Source of the DNA: Nymphaea colorata
Taxonomy: Eukaryota; Streptophyta; Magnoliopsida; Nymphaeales; Nymphaeaceae
Assembly (NCBI RefSeq): GCF_008831285.2
Contig: NC_045147.1
Coordinates: forward strand, 13,248,854-13,308,853
Length of the DNA: 60,000 nucleotides
Direction of reading: 5' to 3'
Below the pieces are notes generated by a model that was not told where the DNA came from, did not search any database, and worked only from the letters and a program-made list of their open reading frames with translations. Both the position numbers and the translations under genes were made by a program. Shown here in pieces: positions 22,694-35,624 of the stretch. Within the stretch, counting starts at the first letter, position 1, and each line of letters opens with the position of its first letter.

Positions 22694-25600
22694 ATGGCTC
22701 ACTCTTCATGTGGGAACTTGGTAACCAGGCTTGCTCTTTGTGTCATCCTGTTCCTTTGTTTAGGAATAGGTACAGAGGCTGAAAGCAGCAGAGTGAGTGC
22801 TTCAACCTGATTCCTTGCTGAAATATAAGTTATTTCTGAAGGTCTAATTCCCTAATCGTCATCTGATAATGAGGATCTGATGGTTTTTTTTTTTCTTTCG
22901 GAAAAAATGCAGGTATACATTGTGTATTTGGGAGAAAGGCAGCAGGAAGATCCCGAAGTCGTTGCAAGCTCACACCATGACATGCTAACTAGAGTCTTGG
23001 GAAGGTATTCTGTGATCAGCAAAACATATAAGAGCTTTTCTTTTGTGTCCATGGACTTCACGTAACAGTACTTATATGCATGGCATTTCCTCTATTTTGT
23101 CTGGACTTTACTGTTAGTGATTTTCATGGCATTTAATCTGCTCTATTCACGGGCTTTATCAAACAGTAACACTACCTGTTGAGTTTTCCTTTCAGTTCCT
23201 CTTTTTTTGTTCTTTTATAGCTTTTTGTGAGTTTGAAACTTCTAAAAACGATCATCACTCCATTAACTTGCAGCAAAGAAGCAGCTCTAGATTCAATTTT
23301 GTACAGCTACAAGCATGGGTTTTCTGGTTTTGCAGCAAGGCTTACTGAATCACAGGCAAGATTCATTGCAGGTACAGATTAACTTGTGGCAGCGAGTCTA
23401 ATGAAACTTTAGAAGATCACCTTCTAATGAAAATTCTCCAACACCTCAATTGTTATCATCTTTCTTGATATATATGTGTAATTCTATTATTATTCGAATA
23501 CCAATTTTAAGCAAGGGCTTGTTCTTCTTATTGTTATTATATTGTACTTTACCGTTGGACTTTAATGGCTTCACATGATGTGATTGACTATAGATGGTTT
23601 ACCAATAAGAATGAGTTTAACAAATCGAAAATTTCAACAGTTTTAATTGCACGATGCAGCATCTTTTTTCCCCAGATACCCAAGTACATGATTATACGTG
23701 GGCGGGCATATCGAGAGCAGATCTGGTGAATTGCCGACTGTTGAATATTGCTCTCACATCTCTATGGATACTCGAGTCCTGCCATTAATTCCCAAAGAAA
23801 GTGGTGGGCCATGATAGAAGCTCCTGATGGTTGCAGGTTTATGAAACACTTAGATTCACGAAACATTTAAATTGGAATAGATTTATGAAGCACTTAGATT
23901 CATGAAACACTTAATTTATCCCAAATTTTGAGCGCATTCGTGGAACCGTTATAAACTGCCCCCTTTGCTAAACAGGCCCTAAAAGCCCTAAGTATAAGAG
24001 TTTTCTTTTAATGAGTTTAAAGGTGAAATTAAAGCTAAATTTCTGTGGTATTTATTGATTCCCTTGTCTGCAGCCATTACAGTGTACTTAATTTAACTAG
24101 GGAAAAAGTTAAGAAGACATTTGAGCACATGAACTCACAGTAATCAATTGCAGAGCTTCCTGAAGTTGTTGGGGTGATACCTAGTCGAACCCACGAGCTG
24201 CACACCACAAGAAGCTTTGAATTTCTGGGTCTTCATCCAGGCACCTCAAACAATCTCCTCTCTACATCCAACTATGGAGATGGCGTGATAATTGGGCTTA
24301 TAGACACTGGTAAGTTAAAAAAAACTTCACCTCTCAATCCACCTATAAATAGTTTTGAGGGACGTAGCATAGTTAGATTGACAGAACAATGAAAGACCAA
24401 TTGTCAGTTTGATTCCTCTAAGTGTTATTGTTATGAACTATAAATTGTATGACTGATTTTCACATGGCAAACGATTAGGAATCTGGCCAGAGTCCCCAAG
24501 CTTCAACGAGGAAGGATTAGGTCCTGCTCCGGCGACATGGAGAGGCACATGCCAGGCAGGACAGGACTTCAACACTTCAAACTGCAACAAGAAGATAATT
24601 GGTGCCCGGTTTTTCGCCAAGGGAATCATTGCCAAGTTTGGAGGTCTGCCAAGTGCTACAGAGTACCGGTCTCCAAGAGATGCAAACGGGCACGGGACTC
24701 ACACAGCCTCAACTGCAGCCGGCTCCTTTGTGAAGAACGCCAATTATGGTGGCTTAGCCTTTGGAGTAGCCAGAGGGGGGGCGCCTCGGGCCCGCTTGGC
24801 CATCTACAAGGCCTGCTGGGGTCCGGGCAGCTGTGAGTCGGCCGACGTGATTGCGGCCATCGACAGCGCAATCCACGACGGCGTTGATATCATCTCTATC
24901 TCAGTGGGCAAAAACGAGCCTCCTCAGCCTTTCTTCTTGGGTGACGAGAGCGACATATCCATCGGTGGATTTCACGCAGTGGCTAGAGGGATCACGATCG
25001 TCTGCTCCGGCGGCAATGCCGGTCCTTTCCCGCAGAAGGTCACCAATGGAGCTCCATGGATCTTGACAGTGGCTGCAACCACCATAGACCGCTCGTTCCC
25101 TACTGCCATCACTCTGGGCAACAACCGCACGCTCACAGTAAGTACAGAAAAAAATAATAGCTACAGTTCTTTGAATGCGAAGAACGATCTTCCATGAGTT
25201 AGAAACGTCTTGCATGATTTGCCAATTGGATAGAAAGGAAGTACATAAATAAATTGCCAGTGGTTGTTTCAATCACAAGATCTAAACATGGTGCTGATGC
25301 AAAAGGGCACTTAACTCGGTAATATGATAATAAGAAGGGCCGGAGCCAGAAAATTTGGCTAAAAAGGCACTAGTATAAAATTTTAAATTTTTAGAGAGAC
25401 ACAAATATATAATCGTGAAAAATTGATCAGCAATATCAATATACAAACAAGAAGTTTTTTAGGGTCCGTGTGAGCAACACTTACCCCACACCTGCCTCTT
25501 CTCCTGGTGATAAATTATTTCAAGTTCTTCAATACACTTTTTGGGGTTGGATCTAAGTTGGGTAACTAGATTTGCTAGTGAGTGAATCACAAAATATATC

Positions 25601-27596
25601 ATTGTTACCGAATAGAAAATGTCAAGATAAAATTGCTAAAATTAATCAATGGTTTTATACAAGTTTTTAGCACTATAGTATTTTTTTTGGAGTTCACATG
25701 GTAAAATCACGGGAATGAAAAATATAAAAAGCGATATCAATGATTGTTGAAGAAGCAACTTGTCTCGTCTTGTTGCTTAGAGTGTGGCTTTTTCAAGGTA
25801 TTTTAACAATGCTAGCTGGTTTTCATGTGGTGCAGGGCCAATCAATTTACTTTGGAAGCAGGGACGATGGATTCAAAAAATTAGTCTACTCTGGTGATAT
25901 CCCCACTGAGAATGTGGATCCCAGCATTAGCGTCAGGTAATGTATATTTTACTCCACAGTTTGGTATGTGCGTTTGAACGTACCCATCTATCTCAATGCA
26001 TAGCGCACATGAGAATTGACTGAGAGAGGAGATAGGGAGAACTCTGATTCAGTTGCATCTGATCCTGTCCGTGTTTGCACCCCTGGATGACCATCATAAT
26101 CTTCACTTGCACAAAATGTTCAGGAACCCTTCAGTGGTTTTCCTTGAAATGTTTGAGAAATATGAGAACATATAAATTTATTTTCCTCCTCTCTCAGTTG
26201 CGATATAGGATCTCTGAATTCCACATTGGCAAAAGGGACAATAGTGTTGTGCTTCACAAGTGCAAACGACCCAGCGAAACAATACGCCGCAGCTCTGCTT
26301 GGCGTGCTTCAAGCAGGAGGAGCTGGTGTCATCTTCGCAATGCACACAATCAACGTCCTTGTTCCATGCTCCCTCATATCCTGCGTTCAAGTGGATTATG
26401 AAATTGGCACTGAAATCCTTGCCTACATCAGGGCTACAAGGTGAGGCCAACTGTGTATTTATTTATTTTATTGGATAACTGATGAATGAGCATCAACAAT
26501 GTACTGCAGATCGCCAAAAGCAAAGATTAGCCTCACACATAATACCATTGCAAGGGTGGCCTCTCCAAAGGTTGCCCACTTCTCTTCAAGAGGACCTAAT
26601 TCCCTCTCACTTGATGTCTTGAAGGTACTATATAGGATTAATCTTTTCCTTTCTTATCTCCCAATTTTTTTTTTTGGTTAAGGAAAGCATATGACCTTCA
26701 ATTCTAAAACAGAACGGTTCTAATTTCATTGCTTTAGCCTGATATAGCTGCGCCTGGAGTCAACATCTTAGCAGCAGGGGAAAAGTCCAAGCCATATTTC
26801 TTCGCCTCTGGAACGTCCATGGCATGCCCTCATGTCTCTGCAATTGCAGCATTGCTCAAATCCCTGCATCCCCACTGGAGCCCTGCAGCCATAAGGTCTG
26901 CCATGGTCACTACAGGTTTGTCTTTTTGCATACCATCATCTCTGCTATACATTGCGCTCTACATGCATATATAGCTGGGCACTTGTAAAGTTCATTTCTT
27001 AATCACACTAAAGACATGTTACTGCAGCCTCAGTAACCAGCGCATATGGCGAACCCATTACAGCAGAAGGAGGCCCTAGGAAGATTGCTGATCCATTTGA
27101 CTTTGGAGGCGGCCATGTCGACCCCAACAGCGCAGCAGACCCTGGCTTGCTTTACGACATGAGTGTTGCAGACTACGTTCAGTTCCTCTGCTCGTCGGGG
27201 TATAGCAGTTCTGCAATTAGCCGCTTGACTGCTAAGGCAACAACATGTGGAGCAAGCGGCTCCGTTTCTGACCTCAATCTTCCTTCTATCACAATCTCTA
27301 ACCTCAAGAAGACTACCATTGTAGCGAGAACAGTTACAAATGTTGGTCCCGTTCGTTCCACTTACAGAGTCAAGGTTGAAGCTCCACCTGGTGTGAGGGT
27401 TTCCGTGGAGCCTCAGACACTGAGTTTCAATGAGAAGGTGAAGTCTTTAACTTTCAGAGTCACATTCTCACCGGTTCATGAGATACAAGGTGATTTTTGC
27501 TTTGGGAGCCTCACCTGGATGGACGGGAAGCATGTGGTTCGTATTCCTCTCGTTACACGAGTGGTCATTCAAGATTCATATGCTGATATCTCCTAG
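22694..27596 (+). CDS. Subtilase B, SBT3-type secreted serine protease
   Basis: Ten exons: 22694-22792, 22913-23004, 23274-23371, 24154-24309, 24479-25137, 25836-25936, 26198-26440, 26510-26624, 26738-26915, 27028-27596, all GT-AG and in phase, predicting 769 aa. Signal peptide ([14 protein letters not shown]), I9 propeptide and mature start at [10 protein letters not shown] follow the same plan as copy A. Catalytic residues are Asp147 (LIDTG), His220, Asn328 and Ser548. Exon 5 is four codons shorter than in A and E and is closer to D ([15 protein letters not shown]). Exon 1 is closest to that of A. Intron 5 (698 bp) contains a decayed GGCCGGAGCC-type repeat near 25335-25500. No break is visible. 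Confidence 0.93.
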
Positions 27597-27889
27597 CTAG
27601 CTAGTTAAAATTATGCCATCACAGGGTACTGCTGTTATAAGAAAATATCCAGGTGATTGGGCTTCTAAATTGAGGTTAATAAGACGCGAAATGCCTCTTG
27701 ACTCAATGACAATGGTTGTTCAGCATGTTCATTGGCCTTCCCAGTATCTGAATCTGAGTATTACATGGTAGGAAGCATTCTTCATCCATTTGCCTGGTTA
27801 GAATGTAGCAAACAGATTAATTGCTGGTCAAGAGATCGAGGATAATAAAGTATAGTTGACGTTGCACGGCTAAGTCTCAAAAATATATC
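27597..27889. other. 3' flank of subtilase B
   Basis: Contains the probable 3' UTR with the shared word TTAATAAGACG near 27677. Nothing else was recognised. Confidence 0.45.
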
Positions 27890-28615
27890 AAGCCACTGCG
27901 TGCAAGATCTAAGAGATTAATGGAGTAAAAAAAATTACCAATCAGTCACATTTTTTTCCACTATGATAGCGCCATTCAAAAGACAAGCATTTACAACAAG
28001 CAATTTCTTTATCTAATGAAACGACCATATGTAGTTCACCTGCCAAGACTGACTTTTGACTGTACTTTTAATAAGCAACCGGTAATTATAGCTCTAATCA
28101 TTCCCTTATAATCAATGTGATAGGAGCATTGCTTTCACGACAAGGTAGGTTTCTTTTTGCAGAACAACAAAATCCACCCATTGTTATTATGTAGACTAAT
28201 GATCATTTCACTAAACAAAATTCCAAGTAATCGAATGATCATTTCACTAAAAAAAAAGTCCAAGTAATCAAATTAAAGACATTAGAGATTGATTGCCTGT
28301 ATTCGGAATATATAGCATGCAAGCTTCATTTGGTGGCAGTTATTTTATTGATCCCTTTGGATCATGTACTGCATATAGAGAATGAATCATTCAGCGGGAT
28401 TTCAAGGAGATGACATTCAATAATGAAGGGGAGGTGAATAGTGTATGAAGCACAATAAAGAGGATATCCCTTCGAAAGCAAATCGAGGTACAAGAAACTA
28501 TGATTATGCAGCTGATGAATGCCGTGGAAAGTGTCACCCATTCTATTGCAAAGATTCTAGCGCTGTCGTTTTTGCAGCCTATGCATTAAGCTTATAAGGA
28601 GGCCGATGATTAAAA
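27890..28615. repeat. Flank duplication, copy 1
   Basis: By eye this aligns with 35625-37130 and 37937-38700. Shared words include CAAAAGACAAGCAT, GTAGTTCACCTGCCAA, TTTGGTGGCAG and GTACTGCATATAG, in the same order. This copy is the most diverged. It lacks the hAT MITE present in copy 2. No coding potential is conserved. Confidence 0.65.
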
Positions 28616-29039
28616 TGCAAATGACCTATTTTGTTGTAGTGAACATTCGGTGAAATAGCTTTCAGTTTCAAATTCAAGTACCCTAGCAGAAAGTCTCAAA
28701 AATGTATTTTCTTAGAAAATGAAATCCAAGGAATTCGAGCAACGTGTTATTACCAGATGATGCACTCGGAATTTTTCCCATGGGGACATCTTTCTTCCTC
28801 TCTATCTGCTTTCCAATCTGCTTTGCTTTTTTATTTGTCTGTATTTTCTACTTTGTTTTTTATGCATCGGTTTTCATGGCACAAATATCTTTGCCTGCGC
28901 AATACCATTGTCCAACCATTGTTGACCATGCTTTTTGATTAATGATCCTCCCTCTGTTACGATAACATTCGCTCAAAACAAAAGCTTCACGTGATTATTC
29001 CACGAAGAGCTCGCAACACTTTATATATCTCTATATATA
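28616..29039. other. Spacer before subtilase relic C
   Basis: Open frames at 28744-28942 are hydrophobic with no family signature. I see no exons 1-6 of a subtilase here, so relic C is 5'-truncated. Confidence 0.4.
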
Positions 29040-30620
29040 AAGAACTCGCAACAATAGTCCTACGCTTCACATGTGCAAGAGACCCACTTGAACAATACGC
29101 CAGAGCAGCAGTCACCGTAGCTCAAGCAGGAGGAGCTGGTATCGTCTTCGCAATGCACAGAGTCACCAGTCTTCCTCCATGCAATGGTGTACCCTTTGCT
29201 CCTGCGTTCAAGTTGATTATGAAATTGGCACTGAAATCTTTTGACTACATCAGGGTCACAAGGTCAATTTTTTTTAACCGCCTCCACAATTTACACGTGT
29301 TTTGCCCATTCATACAGTAGAAAATCAAGCAAAGACAATTTTAAATGATTTTTTTCTATTATTTTTTTATCTTAATATCAGCCTTTGCCGAATCGAATGA
29401 TACAGGCTGGTGCGGCTGCTTGAATTGGCCTTGTCTCGGGCAACATTTAGAAATCCTTATACCACACCCGGCATCATTGCTGTAATATGCCAATACTATG
29501 CGTATCCGCCGATTAGGACTGACTGAGACCGATCTAGATAACACTGCGACACATTTTTAACAATAGAAGATTGCCCACTTAAATACATTTGTGGCATGTC
29601 AGAACTGAATCAGGTTTACTCGAAAAAGCTAAAACACTTTGTACCAGGTCAGCCCCACTTGCAGCCTTAGGTGGGTCTTTCTGAAGACTGAGAACAAGCT
29701 TTTTCTTCAGAACTAGTTTCTGATATTCAAAAGATAATGGAGATTATCAGAATACATTCTTCAGAAAACCATTCTGATCCAATACGGTTTCAACGATGGG
29801 CTGATACTAAAGGCAAGACTGGTTACTAAACTGCAAACACCTTCCAGATTAGCGCCCACAGTTGAATGAGTACCCTACAATTTAGTGCAGGTTGCCAACA
29901 GCAAAGATCATCATACGCGTGATACAGCAGGAAAAGTCATTTCTCCCAAGGTCGCACTTCCCTTCAAGAGGTCCTAGCTCCTATCACTTGTTGTCATAAA
30001 AGGTATTACAGCATGTAAAAGTAAAAATCCTAATAATCTTTGCCTTTTCCGTACCCTTCACCCCATTTTGGTTATCAGAAGAAAAACAAATGGTCTTCAA
30101 TCGTAGAACAAGCAGATTCTAACTTGATCACTTCAGCCTGACGTAGCTGCTCCAGGAATAAATTATCTTAGCAGCAGGGTGAGGTTTCAACCCATTTCTC
30201 CCAGTCTCGAACCTTTTTATCTTTGAATTGAACGTCCACCATGTACACCCATCCTCTGCAGTAGCAGCATTGCTCAAGTCCCTGCATCCCCACTGGAGTC
30301 CTGCAGCCATAAAATCTTCCAAAATCACTACAGGTACATTCTCTTCGCAAGTTGATTGATCACCTCCAACTACATTACCTTCCTCTGCATGCTTTGCTTG
30401 ATTATTTTGTTTACTACTTAGTCTCACTAAAGATCATGTCCCCTTCATTCACAGCCTCAGTAACCAACAGACTACCTTCAGTTACTCTGCTCTCTAGGAT
30501 ATAACAGTTCTACAATTAGCCGCATGATCGCTGAGCCAACATCATGCCATGCAAAGGGCTGAGGGCTCTGCTCCTGACCTCAACCTTCCAATACAATTTC
30601 TGGTCTTAAAAGTACTGTCA
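29040..30620 (+). pseudogene. Subtilase relic C (exons 7-10 only)
   Basis: Decayed copy of the 3' part of the array gene. The exon 7-like block (about 29050-29262) keeps VLRFTCARDP and GGAGIVFAMH but shifts frame in the VDYEIGTE region. Exon 8-like is 29891-30002, where the SSRGP stretch is frameshifted. Exon 9-like is 30137-30333, where the catalytic Ser motif is replaced by inserted, rearranged sequence although the [14 protein letters not shown]-coding stretch remains. Exon 10-like is 30455-30620, with a large internal deletion and no Fn3-like end. Several acceptor and donor sites are still recognisable. It has no signal peptide, propeptide, Asp or His segment and cannot encode a protease. 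The PPR gene follows tail to tail. Confidence 0.88.
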
Positions 30621-30905
30621 ACTAAGAGAGAATTGTCACATAACCTGCAAAATCCATCACTCAAGAAATGCCTACTAAGAATATAAACACAAGAGACTGA
30701 AAATCTGCAGCAGCCCCCTTGTAGATGACCTTTTCCTTTTCAACAAAACAGTATGCAGCCAGGCATGCCAAAGATGAAGTTATTAAGAGGCACACTAGCA
30801 CAGAAGCAAACTGGATGTAACAATTGAAAGGTATCTATTGCTATTGATAATGAGTTGAGCAAAGAAAAATTTGATTTGGGGCTTTCTGCTCACACCAATA
30901 ACATC

Positions 30906-33239
30906 TCACCGGCTTTTGGATCCATCAATCCAACAACATCCTGCTATTTTTACTAACCCGTTTCGTTCCATGAGATCTCTCATTTCAGTGACTTTTTCCC
31001 ACCTACCAGCTCCAGCATATATATTTGACATCATGACATAGTTCTGTGCCTTGTGAGGTTCTAATCTCATTAGTTGTTGGAACACACGTTCTCCCATCTC
31101 TACATTCCCTTGTACTGCACAAGCACCAAATAAGGCACCCCAAATCCCAGGATCTGGAGCCACTGGCATTTTTGATATAAGCTCCTCGGCTTTGCTCAGA
31201 AGTCCTGCACGGCCAAGAAGATCAACCATACACCCATAGTGCTCCAGTTTTGGAACAAGCGAATGGTCCCTTATCATGCTTTCAAAGCATTGCCAACCCT
31301 CTTCCACCAGCCCAGAGTGAGCACAAGCTGAAAGTATCTCAACAAACCCAACGTGATCGACACACATGTTTTGGGTATTCATCTCCTTAAAGAGTTGCAA
31401 AGAAGTTGGTCCAAATCCATGAACACCATATGCAGATATAGCTACACTCCACGACACAATGTCCTTTTCAGCCAATTCGGAGAACACAAACCTTGCAGCA
31501 GGGAGAGATCCACATTTTGCATACATCTTTATTAGAGAAGTACAAACAAAAGCATCTGCGTGAAATCCAGTCCTTACAATAAGGCCATGAATGGATTTTC
31601 CTTTGCTTGGAGATGCTAGATGTGCACAAGCATTGAGCAGACAAAGCATTGTTACTGAATTGAACTTGATATTGCTTCCTAACATCTGGTTAAAGTACAT
31701 TAATGTTTCTTCACTATGTCCGGCTTTCTCAAGTCCAGAAAGCAAGACGTTCCATGGAACAGGATCTTGTTCACAGTGTATCCTAAGCCAGTCCTGAGCA
31801 TGTTTTATTCTCAACTGTTTTACAAGTACAAAGACAAGAGAATACATCATCAAGCTGTCTTTGGCAAATCCATGTCGAATGATAAAGCACTGAACTGATC
31901 CAACACATTTCATCAATTGCAGAGCTTCTAAACTAATCAACAAGCAGTGTAGTGTCACCGAATCTGGCCTCATGGCCATAAGTTGAAGTTGTCCAAAGAG
32001 TCGAGGAACATTATGCCAGCAAGAGTTCATCACATATCCTGTAAGCATTGCATTCCACAATACTAAATCTTTAATTGCACAATACTTGAATATTTTCTCT
32101 GAACTGCCTATGTGATTGCACTTTGCATACATGTCAACCAGGACTGTTTCAAGTCGGACATCCAAAAAAGGCATGCTTCTAACAATATAACCATGTATCT
32201 CTTTCCCTTGCTTGTGAGCTCCCAAAGAAGCACAGACAGGAAGCACTGTTAATATAGTGCATGCTGTTGGCTTGAAACCAGCCAAGATCATATCATGGAA
32301 GAGACCTAATGCTCTGGCACCATCACTTTTAAAGATTCCAGAGATCATCACGTTCCATGACGCACAGTCTCTCATATTCATGACACGGAACACTTTGCAA
32401 GCTAAATCCACACACAAGCATTTACAGTACATATCCATCAAACTGTTCGCCACCATGATGTCAGAGCTGAATCCACAACGTAAAACAAAGGCATGTGATT
32501 CCTTGGCCAAATTGGGACAACCAATTCTGGCAGAAGCCGAAAGAATTGCAGTGGCAGTCACGGAATCAGCCAGATTCCCTAACTTCCTCATCCTGCTGAA
32601 CACTTCAAGTGATTCCATAGCTCGTCCATTAAGCATCAATCCGCTGATCATCGAATTCCACATGGTAACATCTCTCTCAGTTCTTTCTTCAAACAGTTTG
32701 CAAGCATCAATCAGTTTACCACACTTGGCATACATATCAATCAATGCTGTCACCACAAAGGCATCCCGACCATACCCATTCACTAAAGCATGACCATGAA
32801 CATGTGACCCTGCAGCAGGGTCAACCAAAGCAGCACAAGCCTTAAGGAGGTTGGTGAATGTGAAACCATCAGGCCTGACAAAGGAGACCAACATCCTACC
32901 ATAGAGATGAAGCACCTTCTCTGGCTGGTTGTTGAACATGTACGCTCTTAGCATCACGTTCCAGATGAAGGGTTGCTGCTCGAGATGATGGATGGTGTTG
33001 AAAACCAGGTGGGCACTAAGGAGGTCGCCGAATTGAGAGTAGCGTTGAAGGAGCTTTGTAGAGAGGGTGCAGTGGGATTGAAGGCCATTCACAATGAGAC
33101 AGGCGTGAAGGCGCTGCACGTCTTGCTTGCATGTTGCAGAGAGAACAAGAGAGTTGAGTTCTGAGACGATCAACCACAGAGGATTTTTCGATGAAGGGAG
33201 GACAAGAAATGGTTTAATTGGTGGTTTTTGCTTGAGCAT
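30906..33239 (-). CDS. PLS-class PPR protein with E domain
   Basis: An intronless 777-residue frame with the ATG at 33239 (MLKQKPPIKPFLVL). The frame is open further upstream to 33422, but those 61 residues look like translated UTR. Tandem pentatricopeptide repeats fill the protein (for example ALIDMYAKCGKLIDACKLF and SWNVMISGI) in the P-L-S spacing of land-plant PPR proteins. It ends with an E-type domain (NYVMMSNIYAGAGRWEKV) and no DYW deaminase. Proteins of this class bind organelle RNA site-specifically, usually in C-to-U editing with a partner that supplies the deaminase. Import into mitochondria or plastids is inferred; the RNA target cannot be read from the sequence. The stop at 30906 lies 286 bp from subtilase relic C. 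Confidence 0.93.
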   Translation of the reverse strand: MLKQKPPIKPFLVLPSSKNPLWLIVSELNSLVLSATCKQDVQRLHACLIVNGLQSHCTLSTKLLQRYSQFGDLLSAHLVFNTIHHLEQQPFIWNVMLRAYMFNNQPEKVLHLYGRMLVSFVRPDGFTFTNLLKACAALVDPAAGSHVHGHALVNGYGRDAFVVTALIDMYAKCGKLIDACKLFEERTERDVTMWNSMISGLMLNGRAMESLEVFSRMRKLGNLADSVTATAILSASARIGCPNLAKESHAFVLRCGFSSDIMVANSLMDMYCKCLCVDLACKVFRVMNMRDCASWNVMISGIFKSDGARALGLFHDMILAGFKPTACTILTVLPVCASLGAHKQGKEIHGYIVRSMPFLDVRLETVLVDMYAKCNHIGSSEKIFKYCAIKDLVLWNAMLTGYVMNSCWHNVPRLFGQLQLMAMRPDSVTLHCLLISLEALQLMKCVGSVQCFIIRHGFAKDSLMMYSLVFVLVKQLRIKHAQDWLRIHCEQDPVPWNVLLSGLEKAGHSEETLMYFNQMLGSNIKFNSVTMLCLLNACAHLASPSKGKSIHGLIVRTGFHADAFVCTSLIKMYAKCGSLPAARFVFSELAEKDIVSWSVAISAYGVHGFGPTSLQLFKEMNTQNMCVDHVGFVEILSACAHSGLVEEGWQCFESMIRDHSLVPKLEHYGCMVDLLGRAGLLSKAEELISKMPVAPDPGIWGALFGACAVQGNVEMGERVFQQLMRLEPHKAQNYVMMSNIYAGAGRWEKVTEMRDLMERNGLVKIAGCCWIDGSKSR

Positions 33240-35624
33240 TGGAGGAAGGCTTAGGGGCGATTGACAGCTTGAAATTAAGATTTTGGGATGAAAATTCCAG
33301 AACCAAAATTCCAATTGAAACTGGAGACAAATGAAAATTTCCAGGTTCCAATTTTCTTGTGTGTTTGCTGCCCTGATAAGATAAACATTAAAATTCTGAA
33401 ACTTTTCTTTTCTTGTTACCATTGCACTTCTAAAGCCTCTTCCAGCAAGTATTTCAAACCCTCAACTGCGGCCGCGAGGAGAGGGGAGAAGAGTGTGGTT
33501 GATGGAGCAAGTTTGTATCTGGATCCGACTTGGATTCATTTCAGTTGGATCCTGGTGGACTCAACTTGTTAGGTTCTATTCCAGAAAATTTTATGTCAAC
33601 CTTCATTCGCCATTTGCTGGAAGCAGTTTTCAGCTTCATTGGTGAGGTCGCTTGATGCAGCAGCCAGCAGAGACTGCTAAGACAGTCCTATAGATGACAT
33701 TGTCCATGACCATTGATTCAAGTTCCTCCATGAGCTTTAAAGACTTTGACTAGCGATCCTTAATTTTGAGCAACCTGAAAGCGGATGACAACGAAGGAAA
33801 GAAATACTCGACCAGCTACAGCAGGACATACTAACACAAGCAGATAAAGGGTAAAGTGTTGGCGTGTGGAGCTTTATCTACATTTTTTGTGTAAGGGCAT
33901 TCACGTAATTTTACATTTCACTGGTTTGCAAAAATTGGTTGGAGGGGAACTCTTTTAAGAATACTCATATTTGGTGAGACACTTAAATAAATATAAAGAT
34001 AAATGTTTAAAGATGCCCATTCAAAAATAAAAAAATTTTAAAAGACTGGTGTGCAGTCACCATGTGGCTCAACCATGGATGCCAAGGGTGGCTCCTTGTA
34101 GTCTTTGATTCTTGCCGTGCGTCTGTGGAAGTAGGAAAACGTAGTTTTCGAACTACTTAAACTTCTTGTATCTTCGTCCTTCTCTTCGTCTATTTGTTCT
34201 CTAGGTGTCATAAAAGAGAAAAAGAGAGAGGTCCTCCTTCCTAACACAAACAACCTTCCACTAACACAGGCAAACAACTAACAGGTTCCTACCATTCTCT
34301 AAGGAGAAATTCAACAGGTCATCTGGGCAACCAAATATTCTGTAACAACATCAAGAAAAGCAAACATCTCAAATGCAAAGGAAGAACATGAGATAGGTAA
34401 GAAAAGGGCTTGTAGAAGTGGAAACACCTTGGTTCTGCTACGTGCCATCGACAGAAAACGCGATCAGAATACTGCTCTGCACTTGATTCTTTGATCATGT
34501 TGCTGTCAGTACACTCCAATGAGAAGGGAAAATAAATAAATTTCTCAGACTTTGGTTCTAAAGAAACACTTGGAAATGACCAATGACACGAACAACACCT
34601 CTTGATGCAGGCTAAAGAAACGATATAGTTCACCTGTGAATGGCCCTCTGGGAATATTACAGGATCAACTCAGGACCAACTTTCCCAAGCGCAAACTCTT
34701 AAGTGTGAGAGCTCATTCATCTGCAACCAAAACAAACAACGATGTTCCATCCACAAAATTCATATGCATTTTGATATATGGAAAGTGACAAACAATAATA
34801 TCTCATTTTATTTACATCTCTCTCTCAGAGACCAGAGGTTGAACGTTTTCAAGTTCCGGAGCCTACTTGTAAAAGCTAACAAAATGAACATCATAGAGAA
34901 GAGTCGCACTGACAGGTATAAGTGAACATTATAGAGGCATTACTCAGCAGGAAGCAAGAAAAATAAGGAACTGTTTATCGATTAAGATCTGTAAAAGCAC
35001 AATGGAAAATTTTGAAATTGATATATTATCTTTTACGAAAACTCTGCAGATTAAAATTCTTAATCACTTTGCTGCTATTTTGTGCTCAACAAATCTAGAT
35101 TAAACACACTAATGCAAGTCTCCGAGTCATCATGTAAAAAATTCATGTTTCTTAGCAAGTAACACGAAGCAGTTCATGTGACCTTTTCGAATGTTATCTG
35201 CATCAGCATGACAACTGTGGCAACGCCAAGTTGGTTTTTTTAAACCCAATTTACCAAGAGAAGGACAAGCATATTGTCCATACAAAAATTCAGTATAATG
35301 AGGGAAAAAGTAAAGATGGGTACCCTCGAAGAATTAACAAAGGTCCTTCAACAGTTCAACAAATCTCATCTTGATATCAACCAAGGGACCGATGGCAAAG
35401 GCAAGACTGAAGGTAAACCAGAGAGAAGCTTTTATTTGATATATTAACTCATTTAATGGAACTCAATCATTTTGCAATTTCTGATTCGACATGGGCCCCT
35501 GGCTTCCATTCACAAAAAAAAATCATGTCTCACAGTCCCTAGTTGTTTTGATCGAGTCATACCATGCATGTACAATACACATGGTCGATCTAGTCAATAA
35601 TGATTTTAAATCAACAGAATCAGG
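33240..35624. other. Upstream region of the PPR gene, no gene seen
   Basis: 33240-33600 would hold the PPR 5' UTR and promoter, with a GC-rich patch near 33465-33500. The rest is AT-rich. The minus-strand frames at 34038-34277 and 34319-34633 show no family signature and I do not call them genes. Confidence 0.45.

Noticed and set aside
33240-33422. N-terminal extension of the PPR protein
   Set aside because: The added 61 residues are Phe/Trp/Asn-rich and unlike PPR N-termini; the ATG at 33239 fits better.
34038-34277. Minus-strand 79-codon frame upstream of the PPR gene
   Set aside because: No family signature, no splice context and no conservation inside the window.
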